From: Aquificaceae bacterium
Lineage (GTDB): Bacteria > Aquificota > Aquificia > Aquificales > Aquificaceae
DNA length: 6,616 nucleotides
NCBI GenBank assembly: GCA_026982025.1
Contig: JALSHX010000016.1
Coordinates: 1 to 6,616, forward strand
Direction: 5' to 3'
A model generated the notes under the pieces. The model did no database searches. It was given only the letters and a program-made list of their open reading frames with translations, and was not told the DNA's origin. The position numbers were made by a program, and so were the translations under genes. This document shows, piece after piece, positions 1 to 6,129 of this stretch; positions within the stretch are counted from its first letter, which is position 1, and each line of letters opens with the position of its first letter.

Positions 1-48
1 GGCAACCGCTACTGCGGAGAAGATGAGTATTGCTCCGTATCCTTCCAC
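1..48 (-). CDS. N-terminal fragment of a membrane protein, possibly NADH-quinone oxidoreductase subunit A
   Basis: The minus strand opens with a GTG at 48-46 and stays open to the window edge, giving 16 residues that begin MEGYGAILIF and continue with an Ala/Val-rich stretch, like the start of a transmembrane helix. A GGAGGT lies 4 nt upstream, and a second in-frame GTG at 54-52 overlaps that site, so the inner GTG is preferred. The sequence resembles the N-terminus of NuoA/Nqo7 subunits, where a short polar lead of the type E-Y-x-G precedes the first helix; this is a comparison from memory over very few residues. NuoA is a small three-helix subunit of the membrane arm of complex I. The gene is divergent from the GT39 gene and shares its short upstream gap. 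That a protein starts here is fairly likely; the product name is tentative, and any small membrane protein would fit. Confidence 0.42.
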   Translation of the reverse strand, partial: MEGYGAILIFSAVAVA

Positions 49-52
49 CGCC

Positions 53-58
53 ACCTCC
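53..58 (-). promoter_or_regulatory. Ribosome-binding site of the truncated left-edge gene
   Basis: The minus strand reads GGAGGT here, 4 nt before the GTG at 48-46. It is the main reason to believe that a gene starts at this edge and runs out of the window. Confidence 0.5.
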
Positions 59-85
59 GCTTAAAAAGCAATCAAAAATATAACA

Positions 86-91
86 TATAAT
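86..91 (+). promoter_or_regulatory. Candidate -10 box (TATAAT) for the GT39 gene
   Basis: A perfect TATAAT lies in the AT-rich gap between the divergent genes. A weak -35 candidate, TTAAAA at 61-66, has a long 19-bp spacer. A start about 7 bp after the hexamer would fall at or next to base 98, which is the first base of the GTG start codon, so the transcript may have no 5' leader. On the minus strand the same gap offers only poor -10 matches (TATATT at 82-77, TATGTT at 87-82) for the left-edge gene. AT-rich DNA produces such hexamers by chance, so the call rests on position as well as sequence. Confidence 0.42.
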
Positions 92-97
92 TTCTCT

Positions 98-1510
98 GTG
101 AGTTACATCCTTGCCCTAACGGGTATCAACATTTTTTTCCTTCTCCTCAGATATCTATACATCCTTTACTACCCAATAGACCTTGCGCCTGACGAGGCTC
201 TTTACTGGGAGTACTCAAGAAGACCCGACATCAGCTACTACTCAAAACCGCCTCTTGTGGGCTACCTGATCGGGGTTTCCACAGGAATTTTCGGTGATAC
301 GGAGCTGGGCGTGAGGTTCTTTCCTCCCCTTTTGACTTTTTTTCTAAGCTTCATACTCTACCGCTTTGCCCTTGACCTGTACGCGGACCGCAGGCTCGCC
401 CTTACGGCAGCCGTTCTTCCTCACTTCCTGATAGGTCCCTCAATGAACGCTATACTGATGACAATAGACGCTCCATTTATATTTTTTTACTCCCTAAGCC
501 TCTGGCTCCTGTGGAGATCTCTCATCACGGGAAGCAGGCTGTGGTGGACTTTTGCGGGGATTTGCGGTTTTCTTGCCCTTCTGAGTAAGTACACGGCGGT
601 CTTCCTTCTACCCACCCTCATCATTTTTAAACCGAGGCTTCTCAGGGTCAGGGAATTCTGGGTTTTTTCCGCCCTCTTGATGCTCGGATTAATTCCTCCC
701 GCAATCTGGAACGTGATTAACGACTTTGCGGGATTCAAACACCTTTTTTTCCTTGCAGGAGCAAAGGAGAAGGAGGCGGGAATCAACCTCAAATACTTCT
801 TTGAGTTTCTGGGAGGTCAGATAGCCATCCTCTCGGTTATACCCTTTTTTTTCATGGTTTACGGCTGGTTCAAATCATTCAAAGAAGGAAAACGACAGGA
901 TCAGTTTTTAACATCCGCGACACTGCCGGTTGTTGCCTTCTTTGCCCTAATGTCCCTGTGGACTGAAGTTTACGCAAACTGGAGCGCCTTTCCCTACATG
1001 GCGGGTATTCTTCTTGCTGTTAAATACATGAAAGGCAAGTGGTACAAAGCCTCTCTGGTCCTCGGAACTCTTCTCCTTATTCCCATGTACACATACCTCC
1101 CTCCCCAAATAGATATGAAGAAGAGGATAGTGGGATGGGAGGAGCTCGGAAAAGAAGTCAGCAGGATTTACAACCCCGAAAGTGACTTTATCCTTTCTCC
1201 CGCCTACCAGATAAGTGCAGAGCTCGCCTTTTACACAAAGGGTCAGCCCTACACATACTCCGTCAATCTCGGAAGAAGAATGAACGACTACGACTTCTGG
1301 AAGGATGACCTCCCCCGACAAATCGGAAAGAACGGAATTTTTGTTACGCCCGGCGGTCTTGACCCGAGGGTCAGGGAAGCATTTGAGGAGGTCCTTCTGG
1401 TAAAGAATTTCTCCTACAAATACCGCGGAGCGGTGGTTAGGAAGCTAAAAATTTACAAATTAAAAGGGTTTAAAGGAAGGATCAGGGAAGCGGAACCGAC
1501 CGCCTACTGA
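98..1510 (+). CDS. GT39-family (ArnT/PMT-like) membrane glycosyltransferase
   Basis: A 470-residue polytopic membrane protein predicted to move a sugar from a polyprenyl-phosphate donor to an acceptor on the outer face of the inner membrane. The N-terminal helix (about 1-25) is followed by a loop with D32-E33 in PDEALYWEYS and the K50-P-P-L motif, the usual GT39/PMT_2 signature in which the acidic residues are catalytic. Further family marks are GVRFFPPL (72-79), TIDAP with D125, and SKYTAVFLLP near 162-171. Many hydrophobic segments follow to about residue 335, then a soluble C-terminal domain. The GTG at 98 is the only usable start: an in-frame TAA lies at 62-64, no ATG/GTG/TTG lies between them, and the next in-frame start falls after the catalytic loop. 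No Shine-Dalgarno is present. The gene ends 7 bp inside the convergent ArnE-like gene, whose neighbour is a polyprenyl-phosphate glycosyltransferase, the enzyme type that makes GT39 donors. Acceptor (lipid A, protein or other glycan) and sugar cannot be read from the sequence. Confidence 0.9.
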   Translation: MSYILALTGINIFFLLLRYLYILYYPIDLAPDEALYWEYSRRPDISYYSKPPLVGYLIGVSTGIFGDTELGVRFFPPLLTFFLSFILYRFALDLYADRRLALTAAVLPHFLIGPSMNAILMTIDAPFIFFYSLSLWLLWRSLITGSRLWWTFAGICGFLALLSKYTAVFLLPTLIIFKPRLLRVREFWVFSALLMLGLIPPAIWNVINDFAGFKHLFFLAGAKEKEAGINLKYFFEFLGGQIAILSVIPFFFMVYGWFKSFKEGKRQDQFLTSATLPVVAFFALMSLWTEVYANWSAFPYMAGILLAVKYMKGKWYKASLVLGTLLLIPMYTYLPPQIDMKKRIVGWEELGKEVSRIYNPESDFILSPAYQISAELAFYTKGQPYTYSVNLGRRMNDYDFWKDDLPRQIGKNGIFVTPGGLDPRVREAFEEVLLVKNFSYKYRGAVVRKLKIYKLKGFKGRIREAEPTAY

Positions 1511-1815
1511 ACCGTAAGGTAAACCCCTATCACAATCAGGGCAACTCCCAGATAGTTCAGGGGGCTGAGTCTTTCTCCGAATACGATTCCCGAAAGTATC
1601 AATACCAGCGCAAAGGTGAGGAAGGTGAAGGGATAAACCTTGCTGAGGGGAAGAAACTTAAGGGCATAAATCCACAGGAAGGCGGAAAAACCGTAAAGAA
1701 CAAAGCCCGCCCACAGAAGAGGGTTTTTAACGCTGGCACCTGACATTTTAAAAAAAACCTGTCCTGCGGATGCGGTTAATGTTGAAAGAAGGAGAAGAAG
1801 GTAAAGAAACTTCAA
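1504..1815 (-). CDS. ArnE-like small four-helix (SMR/EamA-type) flippase subunit
   Basis: A 103-residue protein with four hydrophobic segments (about 3-22, 33-52, 59-78, 86-102). The N-terminal TASAGQVFFKMS (14-25), the central LPLSKVYPF (55-63) and GERLSPLNYLGV (80-91) match the pattern of ArnE, half of the ArnE/ArnF pair that flips undecaprenyl-phosphate-aminoarabinose, better than drug exporters such as EmrE. The position of the essential EmrE Glu14 is an alanine (A15), as expected for a lipid-linked-sugar flippase and not a proton-coupled drug pump. The start is TTG, overlapping the TGA of the upstream polyprenyl-phosphate glycosyltransferase as TTGA, with GGAGG 7 nt before it. Only one such subunit is visible, so it would act as a homodimer or with a partner elsewhere. 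It ends 7 bp inside the end of the convergent GT39 gene. The family is clear; the flippase role is inferred from similarity and neighbours. Confidence 0.82.
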   Translation of the reverse strand: MKFLYLLLLLSTLTASAGQVFFKMSGASVKNPLLWAGFVLYGFSAFLWIYALKFLPLSKVYPFTFLTFALVLILSGIVFGERLSPLNYLGVALIVIGVYLTVQ

Positions 1816-2753
1816 ATCCTTTCCTCCACTATGTAGCGCGGTCTTCTCTTGGTCTCCATGTAAATTTTGCCTATATATTCGCCGAGTATTCCTATGAAGA
1901 AGAGGTTAAGCCCTCCGATAATGTACATGGGAAGCACTACCGAAAGCCAGCCCGTTATGCTTCTGCCTGATATCTTCACCGCCACCGCCCAGAGAGACAT
2001 AATTAGTGAAGCAATGAAGATTAAGAATCCTATTACCGTTATCACCCGCAGAGGGACGACGCTGAAGGAGGTTATTCCTTCCCATGCAAAGGACAGCATC
2101 CGCCTGAAAGGGTACTTGGTTTTTCCCGCAACTCTTTTTGCCCTTTCGTACTCTACTACCGTTGAAGGAAATCCGATGTAGGGAACCATCCCCCTCAGGA
2201 AAAGGTTAACCTCTTCCATCTTCACCAGAACATCTCTGACTTTACGGGAAATGAGCCTGAAGTCCGCATGATTCCTGACAACTCTCGTGCCGAGCTTTTC
2301 CATTATCCAGTAAAAGAGCTCCGCCGAATACCTCTTGAGGGGGGAATCAACGCTTCTGTCCTTTCTGACGCCGAAAACCACCTGATAGCCCTCGTGATAC
2401 TTTTCTACCATGGATTGAATGACATCGGGAGGGTCCTGCAGGTCTGCATCAATGGTCACGGCAATGTCGTAATCGCATTCAAGTAGCCCGCAGAGAAGGG
2501 CATTCTGATGACCGAAGTTTCTTGAAAGTTTTATTGCCCGCACCCTCTCTCCGTTAGTCCCCCTCAGACTTTTTAAAAATTCCCAAGTGCCGTCGGTGGA
2601 GCCGTCGTCAATAAATTGAATGTAGCTTTCGGGGGAGATTAGACCATCGGAAACCATGTCCTTAAGAACCTCAAGGATCTTAGGGGCACTGTGGGGAAGG
2701 GCGCTCTCCTCGTTATAGCAGGGAACTATTATGGCAAGAGTAGGCGCGGTCAT
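1812..2753 (-). CDS. GtrB/ArnC/DPM1-like polyprenyl-phosphate glycosyltransferase (GT2)
   Basis: A 313-residue GT-A enzyme expected to transfer a sugar from a nucleotide donor to undecaprenyl or similar polyprenyl phosphate at the cytoplasmic face of the membrane. Visible motifs: IIVPCYNEE (8-16), DDGSTDGT (49-56), KLSRNFGH (75-82), the metal-binding DAD in DADLQDPP (102-109), HADFRLISR (162-170), FLRGM (185-189) and the basic AGKTKYPFRRM (209-219). Two C-terminal helices (about 234-258 and 270-291) are followed by GEYIGKIY and a conserved basic tail, the layout of GtrB and ArnC. The ATG lies 1 nt after the TGA of the methionine adenosyltransferase gene and has no good Shine-Dalgarno, so translation is probably coupled to that gene. 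Downstream it overlaps the ArnE-like gene by 4 nt. Donor sugar is unknown: ArnC-like (formyl-aminoarabinose), glucose or mannose are all possible. Family assignment is firm. Confidence 0.92.
   Translation of the reverse strand: MTAPTLAIIVPCYNEESALPHSAPKILEVLKDMVSDGLISPESYIQFIDDGSTDGTWEFLKSLRGTNGERVRAIKLSRNFGHQNALLCGLLECDYDIAVTIDADLQDPPDVIQSMVEKYHEGYQVVFGVRKDRSVDSPLKRYSAELFYWIMEKLGTRVVRNHADFRLISRKVRDVLVKMEEVNLFLRGMVPYIGFPSTVVEYERAKRVAGKTKYPFRRMLSFAWEGITSFSVVPLRVITVIGFLIFIASLIMSLWAVAVKISGRSITGWLSVVLPMYIIGGLNLFFIGILGEYIGKIYMETKRRPRYIVEERI
1823..1827 (-). promoter_or_regulatory. Ribosome-binding site supporting the TTG start of the flippase gene
   Basis: The minus strand has GGAGG followed by 7 nt and the TTG at 1815-1813. 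The site lies inside the last codons of the upstream glycosyltransferase gene. It supports the non-ATG start and the TTGA overlap. Confidence 0.6.
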
Positions 2754-2754
2754 T

Positions 2755-3957
2755 TCAGGCGACCGAAAACTCTTTCTTTATAAATCCTTTCCAGGTTTCG
2801 GGCATTGCCTCCAGCTCCTCCTCCGCAATCTTCTTCACCAGCTCCTCCACTCCCCTGATCTCCTTTTGGGTCCTGACCTTAACATCGCACACCTGAGGCT
2901 CGTTGATAGGCTTACCTATTTGAGAAACCAGATAGCAGTATGCTTCCTCAATCTCCTCAATCTCCTTCACAACCCTGCCCGCAATGGTCCCGGCAACCAC
3001 ATTGTAAATCTTTCCGATGTGGGAAACGGGATTCTTCCCCGCCGCGGCTTCAAGGCTCATGGGCCTGTATGGAGTTATTAATCCGTTAACCCTGTTTCCT
3101 CTACCCACCTGTCCGTCGTCTCCCTGCTCCGCTGAGGTCCCCGTTACCGTTATATAAACCGTTTCCTTCTCCGGATCGTCAGCGGTGTTTATAAAAACCT
3201 CGGAGGGACCCGTGTAAATCTCCGACACCAGCTCCTCAACCCTTGCCTTCACCTCAGCCTTCTTCTCAAGATAATGGGCTACGGAGGCAAGGTGCCTGTC
3301 CACAAAGGCACAGGCGACTGTTATTCTCATCCTCTCACCTATCCTTACCCCCATGACCTTTATGTCCTCACCTACCTCCGGATGAATCTCTTTAAATTCA
3401 TCTGAATTCAGCAGTCGCTCCGTCTCATAAACCACCCTTTCAAGGTCATCAAGGGGTGCGTAGCCAACGCCGAAGGAAGTGTCATTCGCAAGGGGAACCT
3501 CTCCGCTTCTCTGGAACCTTAAAAAGAGGTCCACAAGGTCCCTGCTCCCGGGCTTGATCCTCGGCTTTATAATGAGGTGCCTGTTGGGATCAAGGTTTCT
3601 GAGGTTTTCTCTGATCCACTTTCGCGTTACCTCTATTGCGAGCTCCTCAACGGGAAAGGGCTTGCCATCCTTTTCGCTTAAAGCTCTCCCGACGAGATAT
3701 ATCTCAATGGGTGAAATAACCTCACCGCCTCCGAACCGGGGGTTTGCGACACCTCCAACGAGGAGGGCTTTGTCAACATTGTGGTGCATGATGGCTCCCA
3801 TTTCCTCAAGGTAAAGTCTTGACAGCTCTACCGAGAACTCTTCCGCGAGAGAATCACAGATGGTATCGGGGTGTCCTGTACCCTTTCTTTCAACGATCTC
3901 CGCCATCTGGGTGTAAACGGGCTCAAAGGTCATGGGAGTAACCACAATATTCCGCAC
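2755..3957 (-). CDS. mat: S-adenosylmethionine synthetase, archaeal type (methionine adenosyltransferase)
   Basis: A 400-residue cytoplasmic enzyme that makes S-adenosylmethionine from methionine and ATP. It belongs to the archaeal-type AdoMet synthetase family and not to the usual bacterial MetK: the opening [21 protein letters not shown] (23-35), HHNVDK (58-63), [12 protein letters not shown] (73-84) and [17 protein letters not shown] (273-289) are family hallmarks, and the length matches the usual 400 or so. The GTG start at 3957 is supported by AGGAGG 5 nt upstream and by the conserved N-terminus. The 26-nt gap from the mutase gene is the largest in the cluster and contains a TATAAT, so a separate promoter is possible. 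The TGA lies 1 nt before the ATG of the polyprenyl-phosphate glycosyltransferase. The form is rare in bacteria but known from Aquifex. Its place among glycan genes may reflect loose operon organisation and not a shared pathway. Confidence 0.96.
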   Translation of the reverse strand: MRNIVVTPMTFEPVYTQMAEIVERKGTGHPDTICDSLAEEFSVELSRLYLEEMGAIMHHNVDKALLVGGVANPRFGGGEVISPIEIYLVGRALSEKDGKPFPVEELAIEVTRKWIRENLRNLDPNRHLIIKPRIKPGSRDLVDLFLRFQRSGEVPLANDTSFGVGYAPLDDLERVVYETERLLNSDEFKEIHPEVGEDIKVMGVRIGERMRITVACAFVDRHLASVAHYLEKKAEVKARVEELVSEIYTGPSEVFINTADDPEKETVYITVTGTSAEQGDDGQVGRGNRVNGLITPYRPMSLEAAAGKNPVSHIGKIYNVVAGTIAGRVVKEIEEIEEAYCYLVSQIGKPINEPQVCDVKVRTQKEIRGVEELVKKIAEEELEAMPETWKGFIKKEFSVA

Positions 3958-3962
3958 CCTTT

Positions 3963-3968
3963 CCTCCT
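3963..3968 (-). promoter_or_regulatory. Ribosome-binding site of mat
   Basis: AGGAGG on the minus strand, 5 nt before the GTG at 3957-3955. It fixes the non-ATG start of the SAM synthetase gene. Confidence 0.65.
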
Positions 3969-3982
3969 TCCGAAGATTAAAA

Positions 3983-3988
3983 ATTATA
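3983..3988 (-). promoter_or_regulatory. Possible internal -10 box (TATAAT) upstream of mat
   Basis: The minus strand reads TATAAT across the stop codon of the mutase gene, 25 nt before the mat start codon. A transcript starting about 7 bp later would keep the AGGAGG site in a short leader. No convincing -35 is seen at 17-18 bp, and the extended TGn motif is absent. An internal promoter would let the housekeeping mat gene be expressed apart from the upstream glycan genes. Chance occurrence is quite possible. Confidence 0.28.
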
Positions 3989-5363
3989 CACCGATGATCC
4001 TGCCAGCATCCTCAAGGAGCTTTTCAAGACCCTTTAAATCGGGTGATTCAGCATAAATGCGGATCAGGGGCTCTGTACCCGATGGTCTCATTAGAAGCCA
4101 GCTATCATCCTCAAAGACGAGTTTGAGCCCGTCAACGGTGATCACCTCCCTTACTCTCTTACCTCCTACCGCCGAAGGCGGTGATTGTGACATCTCCTTA
4201 ATAAGAGCCTTTGTCTTCTCCTCGGCGGGACGGTCAATTCTCCTGAAGTAGGCCGTGCCGAATTCCCTGAAAAGGTCCCCGATTATTTCCGAAAGGGTCT
4301 TTCCCCTTGCGAGGATCATTTCAATTATCATAAGGGCAGAAAGAAGCCCGTCCCTCTCGGGAAGGAAGGCAGGAAAGCCGTAACCTCCGCTCTCTTCACC
4401 CCCGAACAAAACCTTTTCCCGCAGGACCACCTCGTTTATGTTCTTAAAGCCAACGGGAACCTCCTTAATCTCTACTCCTTCAGAGGAACATATCCTGTCC
4501 GCGAGGAATGTGGTTGAGACGGTTTTGACCACCACGCCATCACGATGACCCCTGTCCCTCAGGAGGTGGAGAAGCAGAAGGGCGTAAACGACCTGACTGT
4601 TAACAAACCTTCCCATTTCATCAACAAAGGCAACCCTATCTCCGTCACCGTCATTTGCAACGCCGAGGTCCCCGCCCATAGACCGCACCTTCTGGCAGAG
4701 GACACCGAGGTTCCTTTCAACGGGTTCCGGAGGATTTCCACCAAAGAGGGGGTCTCTCCAGCTACGCAAACCGACCACCGAAGTTTTTGTTCCTTCAAGA
4801 GCCCTATGAAGAAGACCCGATGAGGTGCCGTGCATGGCATCGTGGACAATAAGGAGCTCTCTCTCCCTTAAAAGGGACATGTCCACTTGTGCACGCACCG
4901 CTCTTATGTACTCCTCGCTGATTTCTTTTTTGCTGACCGTCCCGGAAAAGTTAACGGAGGGCGCGTCGGCTTCAATTCTCTTTTCAACATCCCTGAGAAA
5001 GTCTGCGGTTGCCGAGCCTCCGAAGGATTCCTTTATCTTGTACCCGTTGTAGTCTGCAGGGTTGTGGGAGGCGGTAATCATAACCCCGTTCTCGTATTCA
5101 CAGTATTTAACGGCGTAGGAAACAACCGGGGTGGTGCATGGGGTCCCGGAGAGAACCACATCAATACCCTCGCTACGCATAACAAAAGCAACAATTTGGG
5201 CAAAGCGTTCAGAACCGAACCTCCAGTCATAACCCACAAAGACCCTTTTAAGACCCCTTTCCTTTAAGACCTCTGAGTGGGCCTTCGCCACTCTTGCAAC
5301 ATTTTCCTCAGTAAATTCCCTTCCTATAACCGCTCGCCAGCCGTCTGTCCCAAACTTAATCAT
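3984..5363 (-). CDS. Phosphoglucomutase/phosphomannomutase family protein (alpha-D-phosphohexomutase)
   Basis: A 459-residue cytoplasmic enzyme that interconverts hexose-6-phosphate and hexose-1-phosphate, the entry step to nucleotide sugars. All four domain signatures are intact: KFGTDGWR (3-10), the phosphoserine loop TASHNPADYNGYK (97-109, catalytic S99), the magnesium loop DGDGDR (238-243), the sugar-recognition loop GGEESGG (321-327) and the phosphate-binding RPSGTEP (426-432). The GEESGG loop is more like glucose-type mutases than the GEMSGH of PMM/PGM enzymes, and the sequence does not look like GlmM, so glucose-1-phosphate is the best guess; specificity is not certain from motifs. The ATG overlaps the TGA of the upstream GT2 gene as ATGA, with GGAGG 7 nt upstream. 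It ends 26 nt before mat. Position between two glycosyltransferases supports a role in supplying their sugar donors. Confidence 0.92.
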   Translation of the reverse strand: MIKFGTDGWRAVIGREFTEENVARVAKAHSEVLKERGLKRVFVGYDWRFGSERFAQIVAFVMRSEGIDVVLSGTPCTTPVVSYAVKYCEYENGVMITASHNPADYNGYKIKESFGGSATADFLRDVEKRIEADAPSVNFSGTVSKKEISEEYIRAVRAQVDMSLLRERELLIVHDAMHGTSSGLLHRALEGTKTSVVGLRSWRDPLFGGNPPEPVERNLGVLCQKVRSMGGDLGVANDGDGDRVAFVDEMGRFVNSQVVYALLLLHLLRDRGHRDGVVVKTVSTTFLADRICSSEGVEIKEVPVGFKNINEVVLREKVLFGGEESGGYGFPAFLPERDGLLSALMIIEMILARGKTLSEIIGDLFREFGTAYFRRIDRPAEEKTKALIKEMSQSPPSAVGGKRVREVITVDGLKLVFEDDSWLLMRPSGTEPLIRIYAESPDLKGLEKLLEDAGRIIGV

Positions 5364-6127
5364 TTGTTTGCCTCCTTTCTCTTATGAAATTTCCTCTCAG
5401 TAAGAATGGCATACTTGAGGAAGGTGGAAAAACCGCTAACCGCTGAAGCTATGAATCCCCTGTATCCGTCAAGGAAGCCCATCTTAAGAATGAAGATCTT
5501 GAAGAAGTTCCAGAAGGGCCTGAATGTCAGGTCGCCCGCTCCCGGCTCAAACCCTTCCCTTTCAAGGACAAGGGCACTTTTTTCCGCAAGATCAACGGAA
5601 GAGAGGAGGTGGTCTCTGAGGTCCTTCCAGCTGAAGTGGTAAAGGTCCCCGGTCAGCTTTGAAACTCTACCGCCGGGAAGAATTAGCCTTTCGTGAATTT
5701 CTCCCTCCCACCTCGGATTCAAATTCCTCCTGACGAGCCTTAGCCTCCACTCGGGCTGAAAAGTGTACTTCAGGAACTTTCCCATATAGAACGTTCTTCT
5801 GTTGATGAAGTATCCATCCGCGGATGGGCTCTTGAGCTCCTTTTTAATTGATTTCTTCAGTTCCTCCGAGGGGACCTCATCGGCATCAAGAAACAGGACC
5901 CAGTCGCACCTGCACTTTTCAAGGGCGTAGTTCCTCTGTCCCGAATACCCCCTCCAATTCTCAATAAATACCTCCGCACCCATCTCCCTTGCAATCTCCA
6001 CTGTTCTGTCCTCCGAACCCGAATCAACAACCACTATCTGGGAAGCCAGATCCATTACAGCGGAAAGCGTCCGCCCTATGTTTTGCTCCTCATTAAGAGT
6101 TATGATAGCAACGGAGAGGGAGGACAT
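5360..6127 (-). CDS. WaaE/KdtX-like GT2 glycosyltransferase (LPS core type)
   Basis: A 255-residue single-domain GT-A enzyme. Motifs, counted from the chosen ATG: VAIITLNEE (6-14), VVVDSGSEDRT (32-42), the WRGYSGQRNYAL element (58-69) and the metal-binding DAD (81-83) in LFLDADEVP, then WEGEIHERL (140-148, with H145) and YHFSW (163-167). This order is typical of the WaaE/KdtX subgroup, whose known members add glucose to the inner-core heptose of LPS. The C-terminal part (about 207-250) is aromatic and basic, consistent with membrane attachment. Start choice: a TTG at 6133 would overlap the upstream TGA as TTGA and add two residues, but the ATG at 6127, 2 nt after that stop, is preferred; neither has a clear Shine-Dalgarno, so coupling to the upstream gene is likely. 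Its own stop overlaps the mutase start. The family is clear; donor and acceptor are inferred. Confidence 0.87.
   Translation of the reverse strand: MSSLSVAIITLNEEQNIGRTLSAVMDLASQIVVVDSGSEDRTVEIAREMGAEVFIENWRGYSGQRNYALEKCRCDWVLFLDADEVPSEELKKSIKKELKSPSADGYFINRRTFYMGKFLKYTFQPEWRLRLVRRNLNPRWEGEIHERLILPGGRVSKLTGDLYHFSWKDLRDHLLSSVDLAEKSALVLEREGFEPGAGDLTFRPFWNFFKIFILKMGFLDGYRGFIASAVSGFSTFLKYAILTERKFHKRKEANK
5371..5375 (-). promoter_or_regulatory. Ribosome-binding site of the phosphohexomutase gene
   Basis: GGAGG on the minus strand, inside the final codons of the upstream GT2 gene, 7 nt before the ATG at 5363-5361. It supports the start that gives the 4-nt ATGA overlap. Confidence 0.6.
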
Positions 6128-6129
6128 GG

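Noticed and set aside
947..1321. Minus-strand open frame of 124 codons.
   Set aside because: It lies fully within the GT39 gene in antisense, with no domain pattern and no credible initiation signal.
1493..1514. Direct repeat GAACCG (1493-1498 and 1509-1514) around the convergent stops.
   Set aside because: Six bases, two copies, both within coding sequence; expected by chance and not an inverted repeat that could terminate transcription.
3479..3814. Plus-strand open frame of 111 codons opposite mat.
   Set aside because: Shadow of the conserved SAM synthetase; Ser/Arg/Leu-rich composition is typical for an antisense frame.
3958..3983. SAM riboswitch upstream of the SAM synthetase gene.
   Set aside because: The gap is only 26 nt, far too short for any known SAM aptamer, and no conserved helices are visible in the adjoining coding sequence.
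4168..4182. Perfect hairpin with 6-bp stems (ACCGCC / GGCGGT) and a 3-nt loop inside the mutase gene, considered as a palindromic repeat insertion or terminator.
   Set aside because: It encodes a normal loop before the last domain (SPPSAVGG), where family members have a stretch of similar length. No T-run follows and no second copy was seen in the window.
4887..5267. Plus-strand open frame of 126 codons.
   Set aside because: It is antisense to the well-supported mutase gene, has no recognisable domain or ribosome-binding site, and its composition follows the opposite strand's codons.
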